Source of the DNA: Spirochaetaceae bacterium
GTDB lineage: Bacteria; Spirochaetota; Spirochaetia; Treponematales; Breznakiellaceae
Direction of reading: 5' to 3'
Length of the DNA: 33,523 nucleotides
Assembly: GCA_031277165.1 (NCBI GenBank)
Contig: JAISLT010000117.1
Location: 1 to 33,523 of the forward strand
Shown here: in pieces, positions 6,386-15,706 of the stretch
Numbering within the stretch: the stretch's first letter is position 1
How the letters are laid out: each line of letters opens with the position of its first letter
The notes under the pieces: model-generated
Database searches by the model: none
The model's input: only the letters and a program-made list of their open reading frames with translations
Told to the model about the DNA's origin: nothing
Translations under genes and position numbers: made by a program

Positions 6386-7894
6386 ATGGCGGAACCTGAG
6401 GTAATTTTTGAGTGTAAGGGTATCTGCAAAACCTTTGGCGGTACCAAGGCGCTGATTGATGTCCAACTATCCGTAAAAAAAGGCGAGGTCCATGCGTTGC
6501 TGGGAGAAAACGGCGCGGGAAAATCGACGCTGATGAAATGTGTCATTGGGCTGCACAGGCCTGACGAAGGCCGGATGTTTTTTGAGGGCAGACCCTATGC
6601 CGTCCGCGGGCCCGCCGAGGCGATACAGGCCGGTATATCAATGATACACCAGGAACTTAATGCCGAACCCCATTTAAGCATTGCCGAAACGATCTTTCTG
6701 AACAGGGAAGACACCTACGGCAAAATACCCCTGTTGAATAAAAAAGAAACAAACCGCAGGGCCCAGGAGATTCTTGACAGTTTTAACTTTAATGTTAAAG
6801 CCTCCACGCTGATGGAAGAACTTAACCTTGCCCAGATGCAGATGATCGAGATTATCCGCGCCGTGTCCTGCAACGCGCGCCTTATAATCATGGACGAACC
6901 CACTTCCTCGCTTGACAGCGAGGAGGCAAAGCGGCTTTTTGACACGATACGCAGCCTAAAATCGCAGGGTGTGTCCGTCATTTATATATCCCACCGTATG
7001 GAAGAAATTTTTGAAATCTGCGACCGCGTTTCGGTATTCCGGGACGGCAGGTATATTGATACCGGCGAAATAAAGGATGTGTCGAAGGACGGGCTTATTG
7101 CAAAAATGGTAGGCCGTACCGTCACACAGGCGTTTCCGAAGGTTGACTGTCCCATAGGCGATACGGTGCTTAAAGTGGAGGGCCTTACCGGGAAGGGTTT
7201 TACAAACATAAATTTCCAGGTCCACGCGGGGGAGATCCTGGGGTTTTCGGGGCTGGTTGGGTCCGGCAGAAGCGAAACGATGCGGGCAATTTTCGGCATA
7301 GAACCGCCCATAAGCGGAACCATATATTTGGACGGGGAAGTGATTACGGTTAAAGATTCAAGGGATGCCATAGAAAAAGGCATCTGTATGGTAAACGAGG
7401 ATCGCAAGAACTTCGGCCTTTGCCTGGGACGTTCATTGCGCGAGAACATATCGCTGCCAAACCTGCCGAAAAACCAAAAAAAAATTATCATCAACAAAAG
7501 AAAAGAGGTGCGGGAGACCGGCGAGGTGGCCAAAACACTGGCGGTTAAGACGGCGAGCCTCGAATCGGAAGCCTATTCCCTTTCCGGCGGGAACCAGCAA
7601 AAGGCGGTTCTTGCCAAATGGGTAATGGCCAGGCCAAAGGTGCTAATCCTGGACGAGCCGACCCGGGGGGTGGATGTCGGCGCTAAATCAGAAATACACA
7701 GCCTTATGTGCAAATTTGCCGCGGAGGGGCTTGCCATAATCATGGTTTCCTCGGAATTGCCCGAGGTCATGGGGATGAGTGACCGCATCGTCATATACCA
7801 CGAAGGAAAAATTAACGGCATTGTGCGGCGGGAAGACATATTGAGCGGAAAGGAGACCGAGGAGACTATTCTGGCAAAGGAATTTGGCCAGTAG
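6386..7894 (+). CDS. Sugar ABC importer ATPase with two nucleotide-binding domains (RbsA/XylG family)
   Basis: A 502-residue double ATPase of the carbohydrate uptake transporter-2 type. The first domain has Walker A GENGAGKST and Walker B LIIMDEPTSSLD, with the degenerate signature LNLAQMQMIEI typical of this family. The second domain has a degenerate Walker A (GLVGSGRSE, no Lys), as is normal for RbsA-like proteins, but a full signature LSGGNQQKA and Walker B LILDEPTRGVD. It would energise import of a mono-saccharide or polyol through the permease encoded next. It is the first gene of the plus-strand sugar operon, followed after 15 bases by the permease. Confidence 0.9.
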   Translation: MAEPEVIFECKGICKTFGGTKALIDVQLSVKKGEVHALLGENGAGKSTLMKCVIGLHRPDEGRMFFEGRPYAVRGPAEAIQAGISMIHQELNAEPHLSIAETIFLNREDTYGKIPLLNKKETNRRAQEILDSFNFNVKASTLMEELNLAQMQMIEIIRAVSCNARLIIMDEPTSSLDSEEAKRLFDTIRSLKSQGVSVIYISHRMEEIFEICDRVSVFRDGRYIDTGEIKDVSKDGLIAKMVGRTVTQAFPKVDCPIGDTVLKVEGLTGKGFTNINFQVHAGEILGFSGLVGSGRSETMRAIFGIEPPISGTIYLDGEVITVKDSRDAIEKGICMVNEDRKNFGLCLGRSLRENISLPNLPKNQKKIIINKRKEVRETGEVAKTLAVKTASLESEAYSLSGGNQQKAVLAKWVMARPKVLILDEPTRGVDVGAKSEIHSLMCKFAAEGLAIIMVSSELPEVMGMSDRIVIYHEGKINGIVRREDILSGKETEETILAKEFGQ

Positions 7895-7909
7895 TCCTGG
7901 AGGAAAAAT

Positions 7910-8884
7910 ATGGCGGAACTGCAAAAAAAATTTTTTGGGATGGATTCTACCGAGTTTGGCATTTTTACGCGGCGTTACGGAATAGGTCTTGTGATGATTC
8001 TGATGATGGCCGTTCTTTCCATAGCAAGTCCCGCGTTCAGAACAACGGACAATGTGCTGAATGTCCTGCTGCAGGTTTCTATCAACGGCATCCTGTCTGT
8101 CGGCATGGCGTTTGTGATGATCGCCGGAGGAATTGATATTTCGATTGGTTCCATGCTGGCGCTTACCAGTTCCGTCGCCGGCATGGTACTGTTAAAGACC
8201 GAAAATATTCCGCTGGCTATTGTTGTGTCAATCGCCGCAACCACCATCGCGGGGTTTATGAATGGTATTTTGGTGGCAAAATTCAAGATGTTTCCCTTTG
8301 TGGTTACGCTGGCCACCCAGCTTGTGTTTCGCGGCTTTGGATATTTTGTCTCAGGGGGCTACGCCCATTCAATTGAAGTGCCGGAATTCAAGATAATCGG
8401 CACGGGGCGGATGTTTAACGTTATTCCCTATCCCATAATCATATTTTTTCTGGTGGTTGTTATCGCATATATCCTGCTGCACTGGACAAAGACCGGCCGC
8501 TATGTGTACGCGGTGGGCGGCAATGTGAACGCAGCGACCGCCTCCGGCGTAAATGTTTCCAAAACCCAGATAATTACCTATGTCATCTCCGGAGTATGCT
8601 GCGGAATCGCCGGGATTATTATGACAAGCAGGATAAACGCCTCCCAGCCGAACATCGGCGTGGGCTACGAGACCGATGCAATAGCGGCCTGCGTAATAGG
8701 GGGAGCTTCGTTTGCGGGCGGACTTGGCACGATACCGGGAACGGTTATCGGGATCATCATCATCGGCCTTATCTACAACGGCATGAACCTGCTCGGCATA
8801 AGCTCGTATTGGCAGACCATCATGAAGGGACTTTTAATAGTCGCCGCGGTCCTGCTTGACCTGTTACTGCACACGAAAAAATGA
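7910..8884 (+). CDS. Sugar ABC importer permease (RbsC family)
   Basis: A 324-residue membrane protein with about eight to ten hydrophobic segments, of the BPD_transp_2 permease family. Conserved features include GMAFVMIAGGIDISIGSML near residues 63-81 and the cytoplasmic loop GGNVNAATASGVNV near residues 202-215, which contacts the ATPase in this family. A GGAGG ribosome binding site lies six to seven bases before the ATG. It probably forms a homodimeric channel with the double ATPase and works with the lipoprotein encoded downstream. Confidence 0.9.
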   Translation: MAELQKKFFGMDSTEFGIFTRRYGIGLVMILMMAVLSIASPAFRTTDNVLNVLLQVSINGILSVGMAFVMIAGGIDISIGSMLALTSSVAGMVLLKTENIPLAIVVSIAATTIAGFMNGILVAKFKMFPFVVTLATQLVFRGFGYFVSGGYAHSIEVPEFKIIGTGRMFNVIPYPIIIFFLVVVIAYILLHWTKTGRYVYAVGGNVNAATASGVNVSKTQIITYVISGVCCGIAGIIMTSRINASQPNIGVGYETDAIAACVIGGASFAGGLGTIPGTVIGIIIIGLIYNGMNLLGISSYWQTIMKGLLIVAAVLLDLLLHTKK

Positions 8885-8961
8885 CCATTGTTTTGGCTTA
8901 TACCGCCGCTCCCAGGGGCTGGTGGATAGTATAGCAATTTTTTATCAACGGAGGAATTATG

Positions 8962-9900
8962 ATGAAAAAATTCTTAGTTTTGACGGTAGTTTTTGCGGCG
9001 CTGATTTTGGCCGTAAGCTGCCAGAAAAAAGAAACGGGGCCTGTCATCGGGTATATTTGCAAAAATACCACCGATACGTTTGCCATCGGCTATAACAATG
9101 CCGCCCGGGAGAAACTTGACGGCCTTAAAGCAAGCGGCGTTATCGCCAACTGGTATTTTTATGACGGTCAGAGCGATCCGGTTACCCAGATTTCGCTGAT
9201 GGATACCGCCATAAGCCAGGGCTGTAATTACATTATCTTTCTGCCCGCCGAAGCCGCCGGCAGCGCGCCCGTCCTCGACAAGGCCAAGGAAAAGAACATC
9301 CCCATCATCGTGGTCAACTCAAGGACGACCAACACGGACAGTATTGCCACCGCTTATGTCGGGTCAAACGATGTTCAGGCCGGCGAAATGATGGCCAACT
9401 TTGTCCTGGAGCAGCTTCCGCAGGGCGGCGGCTGGGGTCATATCCAGGGTCCGATTGGAAATTCAGCCCAGATTGAGCGGGGCGAGGGGATCCACAACAT
9501 CATGGACACACAGGCCAACTGGACCATGCTTGACGAGCAGCCCGGCAACTGGCTTGGGGAGATAGCAACCCGCTTTGCCGAAGACTGGCGTACCAAATAT
9601 GGCGCCGGCCTTAATGCGATTATCTGTGACAACGATGATATGTCCTCCGCCGCCCAGAACGTAATGAACGCCGCGGGCAGGACGGACATTATCTGTATCG
9701 GCGTGGACGGCAACCCCGGCCCGCTGTCCATGATCAAATCCGGCGATTTAAAAGCGACCATTTATCAGGACGGCATCGGGCAGGTTTCCACCGGCATCGA
9801 TCTGGTTGTCGATCTGATCAATGGCAAGGACGTGCCGAAAGAATCATGGATTGATTTTGTGCTTATCACACAGGACAATGTTGACCAGTATTTGAAATAA
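8962..9900 (+). CDS. Sugar-binding lipoprotein of the ABC importer (Peripla_BP_4 type)
   Basis: A binding protein of about 312 residues with a Lys-rich N-terminus, a hydrophobic stretch and a lipobox LAVSC; the mature protein should be a membrane-anchored lipoprotein. The body is of the ribose/galactose-binding type: two-lobed pattern with FAIGYNNAA at the start, DNDDMSSAAQNVM and GVDGNPGPL in the second lobe. Two ATGs are adjacent (8959 and 8962); GGAGG at 8950-8954 is better spaced for the second. The ligand is not evident. The gene is followed by a strong hairpin terminator, which fits the usual higher expression of binding proteins. Confidence 0.88.
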   Translation: MKKFLVLTVVFAALILAVSCQKKETGPVIGYICKNTTDTFAIGYNNAAREKLDGLKASGVIANWYFYDGQSDPVTQISLMDTAISQGCNYIIFLPAEAAGSAPVLDKAKEKNIPIIVVNSRTTNTDSIATAYVGSNDVQAGEMMANFVLEQLPQGGGWGHIQGPIGNSAQIERGEGIHNIMDTQANWTMLDEQPGNWLGEIATRFAEDWRTKYGAGLNAIICDNDDMSSAAQNVMNAAGRTDIICIGVDGNPGPLSMIKSGDLKATIYQDGIGQVSTGIDLVVDLINGKDVPKESWIDFVLITQDNVDQYLK

Positions 9901-9912
9901 ACCGGCAGCGAT

Positions 9913-9942
9913 GGGGGCCGTCATGCGGCGGCCCCCCTTTTT
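9913..9942 (+). terminator. Intrinsic terminator (probably partial) after the binding-protein gene
   Basis: GGGGGCCG (9913-9920) pairs perfectly with CGGCCCCC (9929-9936) across an 8-base loop and is followed by a run of T. It lies 12 bases after the binding-protein stop and before the dehydrogenase gene on the same strand, so it may lower expression of the catabolic genes relative to the transporter. Confidence 0.8.
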
Positions 9943-9976
9943 ATGCTGCGGGATCGTAAAACAGGATGGTTATATA

Positions 9977-10744
9977 TTGGGTTATCTTGACGAACTTTTT
10001 GGACTTCAAGGCAAAACCGCCCTTGTAACGGGCGGCGGACGCGGAATCGGACAGGTTGTGGCGCTTGGGCTTGCGAAGGCCGGTGCGGCAGTGGCGATTA
10101 TTTCCCGGAGCGGTGCGGAACAAACGGTAAAGCTGATTGAAAAAACAGGCGGCCAAGCCTACAGCCTTACAGCGGACGTAACAAAAGAAGCCGATGTAGA
10201 TGCGGCGCTGGCGGAGATTGTCAAACGTTCCGGTTCGCTTGACGTTGTGTTCAACAATGCCGGCATCTGCATCCACAAGGATACGCTTGATGCAAGCATC
10301 GCGGAATGGCGGGAGGTTATTGACATCAACCTTACGGGCGAATATATCGTAGCACGGGCTTCCGGCAGAATTATGATAGAAAAAAAGAACAGGGGAAGCA
10401 TCATCAACATGGCCTCAATGTCGGGGAGCATCGTGAACATACCGCAGTGGCAGGCTTCGTACAACGCATCAAAGGCCGCCGTTATTCACATGACCCGGTC
10501 CCTCGCCATTGAATGGGCGCCCCACGGTATACGGGTGAACAGCCTTTCCCCCGGGTACATCGCCACACCGATGAGTGTCGATACCCCGAAGGAGCTAAAG
10601 GACGCATGGACGCCGCTTATGCCGATGCACCGCATGGGCAAGCCGGAAGAGCTTGTTCCCGCCGTGCTGTACCTCGCTTCTCCGGCCTCGGGTTACACCA
10701 GCGGCAGCGATGCGATAGTTGACGGGGCCTACACCTGTTTTTAA
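9977..10744 (+). CDS. Short-chain dehydrogenase/reductase, probably sugar or polyol oxidising
   Basis: A classical SDR of about 255 residues. It has the cofactor loop TGGGRGIG near residues 18-25, NNAG near 93-96, the catalytic region NMASMSG, and Tyr162 and Lys166 in YNASK. The C-terminus YTSGSDAIVDGAYTCF is typical. An in-frame ATG at 9911 would put the start inside the terminator hairpin and add an atypical tail, so the TTG at 9977, preceded by AGGATGG, is preferred; it gives a normal SDR N-terminus (FGLQGKTALVTGG). With the kinase and zinc dehydrogenase that follow, it likely interconverts a polyol and a ketose after uptake. The substrate is unknown. Confidence 0.85.
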   Translation: MGYLDELFGLQGKTALVTGGGRGIGQVVALGLAKAGAAVAIISRSGAEQTVKLIEKTGGQAYSLTADVTKEADVDAALAEIVKRSGSLDVVFNNAGICIHKDTLDASIAEWREVIDINLTGEYIVARASGRIMIEKKNRGSIINMASMSGSIVNIPQWQASYNASKAAVIHMTRSLAIEWAPHGIRVNSLSPGYIATPMSVDTPKELKDAWTPLMPMHRMGKPEELVPAVLYLASPASGYTSGSDAIVDGAYTCF

Positions 10745-10769
10745 GAAACTCTGCCGCCGGAAAACTAAA

Positions 10770-12137
10770 ATGAGCGCCTACGCGGCGGGAATAGATTTAG
10801 GCACGACCAATCTAGAGCTTATCCTGCTGGATTTGGAACGCTTCCGTGTGGTGGAACGTTTTTCCGCGCCGGTACGCCGGATGGCAAGCGCCAATGTTTA
10901 CGCCTTTGAGCAGGACGCGGCGGGTATAGTTGCGTCGGTGAAGGAGCTTTTAGGCAGGGTAAAACCGCCGCTCGCTTCTGTGGGGATCACGGGCCAGGTT
11001 CACGGCATTGTTTACACGGACGAAGCGCTGCGCCCGCTGTCGCCGCTGTACAGTTGGCTTGACCGCCGCGGCGTTGAACCGTGGAACGGCGGCACGGCGC
11101 AGGCAATTCTGGAAGAAAAAACCGGCATTCGGCTGGCCGCCGGGTTTGGCCTTTTGACCCATTATGCGAACAGGCTTTTTGGCAGGGTTCCGTCCGGGGC
11201 GCGGCGGCTTATGGGAATAACCGAACTTGTCGCGGGCAGCCTTACCGGTTCCCCGCTGTCTATGACCGATAGCAGCATACTGGCAAGTTTTGGCGCTTGT
11301 ACAGCCGGCGGTTCGCCCCAAAGGGAACTGCTTGAGGAGGCGCTGCCCGCCGGGTGTATTGAATTTCTGGAGGCCGCCCCGCCTTTTTCCGTGGCGGGGA
11401 CCCTTTCCGGCGAAATTTGTCCGGGCGGGGAAGCCCCCATTGCCTGTCCGGTGGGGGATAATCAGGCGGGTTTTTTCGGCGCGATACCCAAGCCGGAGGA
11501 TGCCTGTCTTGTCAGCATCGGCACGAGCGGCCAGGTATCGTTTTTTTCAAAAGAACCGCTGTGTCCGGCCGGCATGGAATTGCGTCCCTATCTGGGAAAA
11601 GGCTACCTGCAAGTAGGGGCCACGCTGGCCGCCGGAAAAAGTTACGAGGCGCTGGCCGCCCTTGTAAAAGAAATTATCCGCACTTCCGGCGGGCAGCTTG
11701 AGGACGAAGAGGTGTTCATGTTGATGAACCGGGCCGCGGGGGAAGCCGGGGAAACATCCCTTGTCTTCGAGACCACGCTGACCGGTACGCGGCAGGATCC
11801 GAGAAAACGGGGCTCTATCACAGGCATAAGCCTGGACAACCTTACCGTAGGGAACCTGGCGCTGGCCGCGATAGAGGGCATTGTCCGCGAGCTTGCCGGC
11901 TTTGTAAACCAGGACGGGTCCTTCGGCGGGCTTTCGTATGCGGCGCTTACCGGCAGCGCTCCGCGAAAGAACGGGCTTTTTGCAGAAGCGCTTGGGCGGC
12001 AGTTCAAACTGGATGTCCGTGTGCCGCGCCTTGACGGGGCCGGTTTTGGGGCGGCGATTATCGGAGCGGTTTCCGCCGGTCTTATTAGAAAGACCGGGAC
12101 CGCCGAAGTAATAGAACGTTTTCAAGCTGCGGTGTAA
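10770..12137 (+). CDS. FGGY-family carbohydrate kinase (sedoheptulokinase-like)
   Basis: A 455-residue kinase of the FGGY/hexokinase fold. The N-terminal phosphate-binding motif GIDLGTTNLEL, the substrate region GITGQVHGIVY with LYSWLDRRG, and the second ATP-binding element VSIGTSGQVSFF are visible; the late TGSAPRKNGLFAEALGRQF segment corresponds to the adenosine site. The LYSWLDRRG and GLLTHYANRLF parts resemble sedoheptulokinases more than xylulokinases, but assignment within FGGY needs a phylogeny. The ATG at 10770 gives the motif its usual distance from the N-terminus; a longer open frame starts inside the previous gene. It probably phosphorylates the ketose made by one of the adjacent dehydrogenases. 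Confidence 0.82.
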   Translation: MSAYAAGIDLGTTNLELILLDLERFRVVERFSAPVRRMASANVYAFEQDAAGIVASVKELLGRVKPPLASVGITGQVHGIVYTDEALRPLSPLYSWLDRRGVEPWNGGTAQAILEEKTGIRLAAGFGLLTHYANRLFGRVPSGARRLMGITELVAGSLTGSPLSMTDSSILASFGACTAGGSPQRELLEEALPAGCIEFLEAAPPFSVAGTLSGEICPGGEAPIACPVGDNQAGFFGAIPKPEDACLVSIGTSGQVSFFSKEPLCPAGMELRPYLGKGYLQVGATLAAGKSYEALAALVKEIIRTSGGQLEDEEVFMLMNRAAGEAGETSLVFETTLTGTRQDPRKRGSITGISLDNLTVGNLALAAIEGIVRELAGFVNQDGSFGGLSYAALTGSAPRKNGLFAEALGRQFKLDVRVPRLDGAGFGAAIIGAVSAGLIRKTGTAEVIERFQAAV

Positions 12138-12170
12138 AAAGCGGCACGGAAGCGCCGCATGGAGGAATTG

Positions 12171-13217
12171 ATGAGTATGATGAAAACCGCTGTAATGACC
12201 GGCTTAGGCCGGGTAATCATAGAACAGCGTCCCATTCCCGAACCCGGGGAGGGCGAGGTTCAGGTTAAACTTGAATATGTCGGTATTTGCGGAAGCGATC
12301 TGCATTATTTTGAACATGGCCGTATAGGAGAAGGTACTCCGGTAAAACCGCCCTTTGTGCTTGGGCATGAACCGGGCGGCGTTGTTACAAAAACCGGGGG
12401 CGCTGTAAAAAACCTAAAGGCGGGGGACAGGGTGGCACTGGAGCCGGGCAAGACCTGCGGTCACTGCGAATTTTGCAAGACGGGGCGCTACAACCTTTGC
12501 CCGGAAGTTGTTTTTTTTGCGACCCCGCCGGTGGACGGCGTATTCAGCGAATATACAACCCATCCGGCGGACCTCTGCTTTAAACTGCCGGACAATGTAA
12601 GTACGCTGGAGGGGGCGCTGATCGAACCCCTTGCCGTGGGCTTCCATGCGGCGAACCAGGGCGGCGCCCACGCGGGGCAAAGGGCCCTTGTATTCGGTTC
12701 GGGCTGCATAGGGCTTGTTTCGATAATGGCGCTAAAAGCGGAAGGTGTTTCCGCGGTGTACGCCGCCGACATAATTCCAAAACGGCTCGACAAGGCGCTT
12801 GAACTGGGAGCGGCGGGCGTTATCAACTCAAAGACCGAGGACATTGTAAAAAAGGCCGCTGAAATTACCGGCGGGGCGGGCTTCGACCTGATTATCGAGA
12901 CCGCCGGAACCGAGGTAAGCACGCGGCAGGCCATTGCGCTTGCAAAAAAAGGCGCCGTCATAGTGCTTGTCGGATATTCCGCTTCCGGCGAGCTTACACT
13001 GCCGGTAAGCCTGGCGCTTGACAAGGAGCTTACTTTTAAAACGGTTTTCCGCTACCGGCATATATATCCCATGGCGATAGAAGCCGTAGCTTCGGGTAAA
13101 GTGAACCTAAAAGGTATAGTTACCGAAATTTTTCCACTGGACGATATTCAGAACGCCCTTGATAAAAGCATTAACGACAAGACGAACATGGTAAAAGCGG
13201 TGGTAAGAATACCTTGA
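12171..13217 (+). CDS. Zinc-dependent polyol dehydrogenase (sorbitol/xylitol dehydrogenase type)
   Basis: A 348-residue medium-chain dehydrogenase. Catalytic zinc ligands Cys40 (GICGSD) and His66-Glu67 (GHE) and the structural zinc cysteines 96, 99, 102 and 110 are all present. A Rossmann motif follows near residue 175. Sequence style (YFEHGRIG, CGHCEFCKTGRYNLC) is that of sorbitol/xylitol/L-iditol dehydrogenases. The start at 12171 is chosen because GGAGG lies six bases in front; the longer frame from 12159 would include that site in coding sequence. It closes the sugar operon, and its stop lies 86 bases from the converging MMPL gene with no obvious terminator between. Confidence 0.88.
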   Translation: MSMMKTAVMTGLGRVIIEQRPIPEPGEGEVQVKLEYVGICGSDLHYFEHGRIGEGTPVKPPFVLGHEPGGVVTKTGGAVKNLKAGDRVALEPGKTCGHCEFCKTGRYNLCPEVVFFATPPVDGVFSEYTTHPADLCFKLPDNVSTLEGALIEPLAVGFHAANQGGAHAGQRALVFGSGCIGLVSIMALKAEGVSAVYAADIIPKRLDKALELGAAGVINSKTEDIVKKAAEITGGAGFDLIIETAGTEVSTRQAIALAKKGAVIVLVGYSASGELTLPVSLALDKELTFKTVFRYRHIYPMAIEAVASGKVNLKGIVTEIFPLDDIQNALDKSINDKTNMVKAVVRIP

Positions 13218-13303
13218 TACCCCGCTGCGAAAACCGCCCAATGCCAAAATAGCCCTTCCCGAATAGTAAAAAAAGACGGCAGGGGACTTTCTTAAAAATT
13301 TCC

Positions 13304-15706
13304 TTAGCGTTGATCCTTTAGAACCATGGCACAGATAAAGGCGGCGCTAAGTCCGGGAAAAACCGCCAGGGAAAGCAGCCGTACCGGAATAAAGGAGCTA
13401 AAAAGGAGGGCTCCGAAAGAAACCGCGGTGGTTACGTATGAAAGGACCACCCCCTGTTTGGAGGTGGACTGGCCGGATATGTCCTTGTTTTCCGTCAGGT
13501 AAAACATATAATCCAGCCCCAGGCCCAGGACAAGAATAAAACCGGCCACAGAAAAAAACGAAAGGTGGACCTTAAAAAGCCCGTGGATCCCCAGACTTAC
13601 CAGGGCAAGCAGGATAGGAACCGGAACGATCCGAAGGATCTTGCCCCCCCGGCGGTAGTATATGCAAATTCCCAGGACAATAAGGGCATAGGCCGCCCCT
13701 AGAAGCTTAAGCATGGTCACGGTCAACATATCCAGGTCCGCAGAAATATCCGCGGTTTTGCGGACAAAGGCCGCCCAGGGATACTCCCCCGCCAGCGCAG
13801 AGGCCGCCGCCGGATCTACCTCCCCCAGGGGCATAATTACCGAGTACCAGTTTTCCCCGGCCTGGCCGATAAAAAGATTTGAGATCCCCCGGGCTAGATA
13901 TGCCGGAACGGTCCAGGGCAGCGCATAGTGTCCGGCCAGGGCCCGGTACTGTTCTTCCAGGGCCTCGGCATTTTCCTCCGGTAAACCCAGGGCCCGGTAC
14001 TGTTCCCTTCCCAGTTTAAGCAGTTCCGCCGACGCCCGGTAATTTTCTTCCTGGGTTTTTATCGAAGGAACAAAGCGGCTGGTCCCCAGAAATGTTTTTC
14101 CCGTCAGCTCCCGTAAGCGGGCAAGAAACACCTCTTCGTGTTCCAGGGTTTCCTGAGGATCCGTTCCCCCGATAAGAAAATAGGCCCCCCCCGCAGGATA
14201 GTTCAGCACCGATCCGGCGATCCGTTCCGATTCTAATAACTGCGCCGGAACGGAATATAAATTCCGGATATCATTTTCCACGGTTAGGGCCTGTCCCCTG
14301 CGGAGGATAATCCCCAATGAGGCCAGGGCCAAGGCCATGGGCAGGGCCGTCTTAAAAAGCGGCGATGAAAAAAATGCCAAAACCGGTTTTTTTGTCCCCT
14401 CCTTTTTTAGAGGGCGGGGAATAGCAGGGATGAAGGAAATTACCCGGGGAAGACCGGGAAAAAGGCAAAGGACCGTTACAAAGGAACTTAAAAGACCCGC
14501 CGCGGAAAAGAGGGCAAACTGCCTAAGGATACCAAAGGGGGCAAAAAGAAATATCAAAAAACAAACCAGGGAAGATCCAAAACTAAGGGATATTCCCGGC
14601 AGAAGGATCCGGCGGATTTCCCCTCCGTCCAGGCCCCGGCGGCGGTGAATAAAATAATGGATTGAATAATCAACCGACAGCCCAATAAGGGAAACGCCAA
14701 AAACAAAGGTAAGGATATGGATGGTTCGAAAAACCAGAAAGACCGCGGCCAGCCCCAGCACAATCGATACAAGGGCCGCACCGATAATTACCAGCGCCGG
14801 CAGGGGGGAGCGAAAAATCCGCAGAAACAGCAGAAGCAGGATCCCCACCGTAAGGAAACTTATCAGGGTTATTTCCCTTTGGGCGCCGGAGGAACTTTCA
14901 TAGCTGTGAAAGGGGAATCCGGAAAAAATAAAAGATACCCCCCCGGGGGCGGCTTCGCCGGCCGCGGAATTTTCCCCGGTTAGTTCCCCGCAGATCCGGT
15001 AGATTTCCCTAACCCCGCTTTGGGCATTGTTAATAGAAGCCCCCGCATCGCTTAACATTCCCCGGAGCAGCACATAGTGCTTTCCGTTAAATTCCCCGCT
15101 GAGCACCCCCTCCCGCAGGGAAACGCCGCCGCCGGATAAAAGGGCGGATTCCAAAAAATACCGCCGTTCTCTTTCGGCCAGCAGGAAGGGATCGCTGTCC
15201 AGGGTATCCAGGCCCCCAAAGGTAAAGGCCCCGTATGCCTGGGCCAGGGCTTCCGCCGCCAGTTCCCCGGCTCCGCCGTTTTTAAGCAGGGCGGCGCCGG
15301 ACGGATCCAGCAAGACATAACGGTATTGATGAAGATAGGCGGCAAAACTGTCCAGGACGGTTTCGTCAACAAAAAACGTCAGCTCCGTAAAGGGGTCCCC
15401 CGGTCCGGGGCCTGTTTTTTGTTCCAGCGCCCTGTAAAGCCGTTCCGCCCCTTCCTTGGCCCGGTAAAAATCGGCGCTTTCCGTAAGGACCAGAAAATTC
15501 CGGGAAGTCCTCTGCCCCAAAAGCTTATCCGCCGCCGCATAGGTTGCGGCGGATTGGGGAAGCAGCCCCAGCAGATCCGTATCCAGCGCCGGCGGGGAAA
15601 GGCCCAGGACTGTGGATAAAACCAGGGCAAGAATTATTCCCCCATGAAGGAACAGCCACACCGCCGGGGGCCCCGCCTTAGGGAACGGAAAAATAGGCCC
15701 TTTCAT
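13304..15706 (-). CDS. MMPL/RND-family exporter of the APE locus
   Basis: An 800-residue membrane protein with RND architecture: one N-terminal membrane helix (about 15-37), a large extracytoplasmic domain (to about 275), a cluster of five helices (about 280-415), a helix near 447-465, a second extracytoplasmic domain (to about 640) and a final helix bundle to the C-terminus. The pattern GVSLIGLSVDYSIHYFIHRRR in the first bundle and GLGLDYMFYLTEN in the second are MMPL-type helix 4 and 10 motifs with the Asp residues used for proton coupling. APE clusters encode such a protein next to a LolA-like protein to export the finished lipid across the inner membrane. The start overlaps the LolA-like gene by 29 bases; no ribosome binding site is clear. 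Confidence 0.85.
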   Translation of the reverse strand: MKGPIFPFPKAGPPAVWLFLHGGIILALVLSTVLGLSPPALDTDLLGLLPQSAATYAAADKLLGQRTSRNFLVLTESADFYRAKEGAERLYRALEQKTGPGPGDPFTELTFFVDETVLDSFAAYLHQYRYVLLDPSGAALLKNGGAGELAAEALAQAYGAFTFGGLDTLDSDPFLLAERERRYFLESALLSGGGVSLREGVLSGEFNGKHYVLLRGMLSDAGASINNAQSGVREIYRICGELTGENSAAGEAAPGGVSFIFSGFPFHSYESSSGAQREITLISFLTVGILLLLFLRIFRSPLPALVIIGAALVSIVLGLAAVFLVFRTIHILTFVFGVSLIGLSVDYSIHYFIHRRRGLDGGEIRRILLPGISLSFGSSLVCFLIFLFAPFGILRQFALFSAAGLLSSFVTVLCLFPGLPRVISFIPAIPRPLKKEGTKKPVLAFFSSPLFKTALPMALALASLGIILRRGQALTVENDIRNLYSVPAQLLESERIAGSVLNYPAGGAYFLIGGTDPQETLEHEEVFLARLRELTGKTFLGTSRFVPSIKTQEENYRASAELLKLGREQYRALGLPEENAEALEEQYRALAGHYALPWTVPAYLARGISNLFIGQAGENWYSVIMPLGEVDPAAASALAGEYPWAAFVRKTADISADLDMLTVTMLKLLGAAYALIVLGICIYYRRGGKILRIVPVPILLALVSLGIHGLFKVHLSFFSVAGFILVLGLGLDYMFYLTENKDISGQSTSKQGVVLSYVTTAVSFGALLFSSFIPVRLLSLAVFPGLSAAFICAMVLKDQR

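Noticed and set aside
11547-12125. Minus-strand frame of 192 codons opposite the FGGY kinase
   Set aside because: Shadow of a high-GC coding region; the kinase motifs are on the plus strand.
13218-13303. Possible third copy of the short dispersed repeat or a terminator between the polyol dehydrogenase and MMPL genes
   Set aside because: Only GCGAAAACCGCC resembles the repeat, without the TTTTTATGCA block, and no stable hairpin with a T-run was seen.
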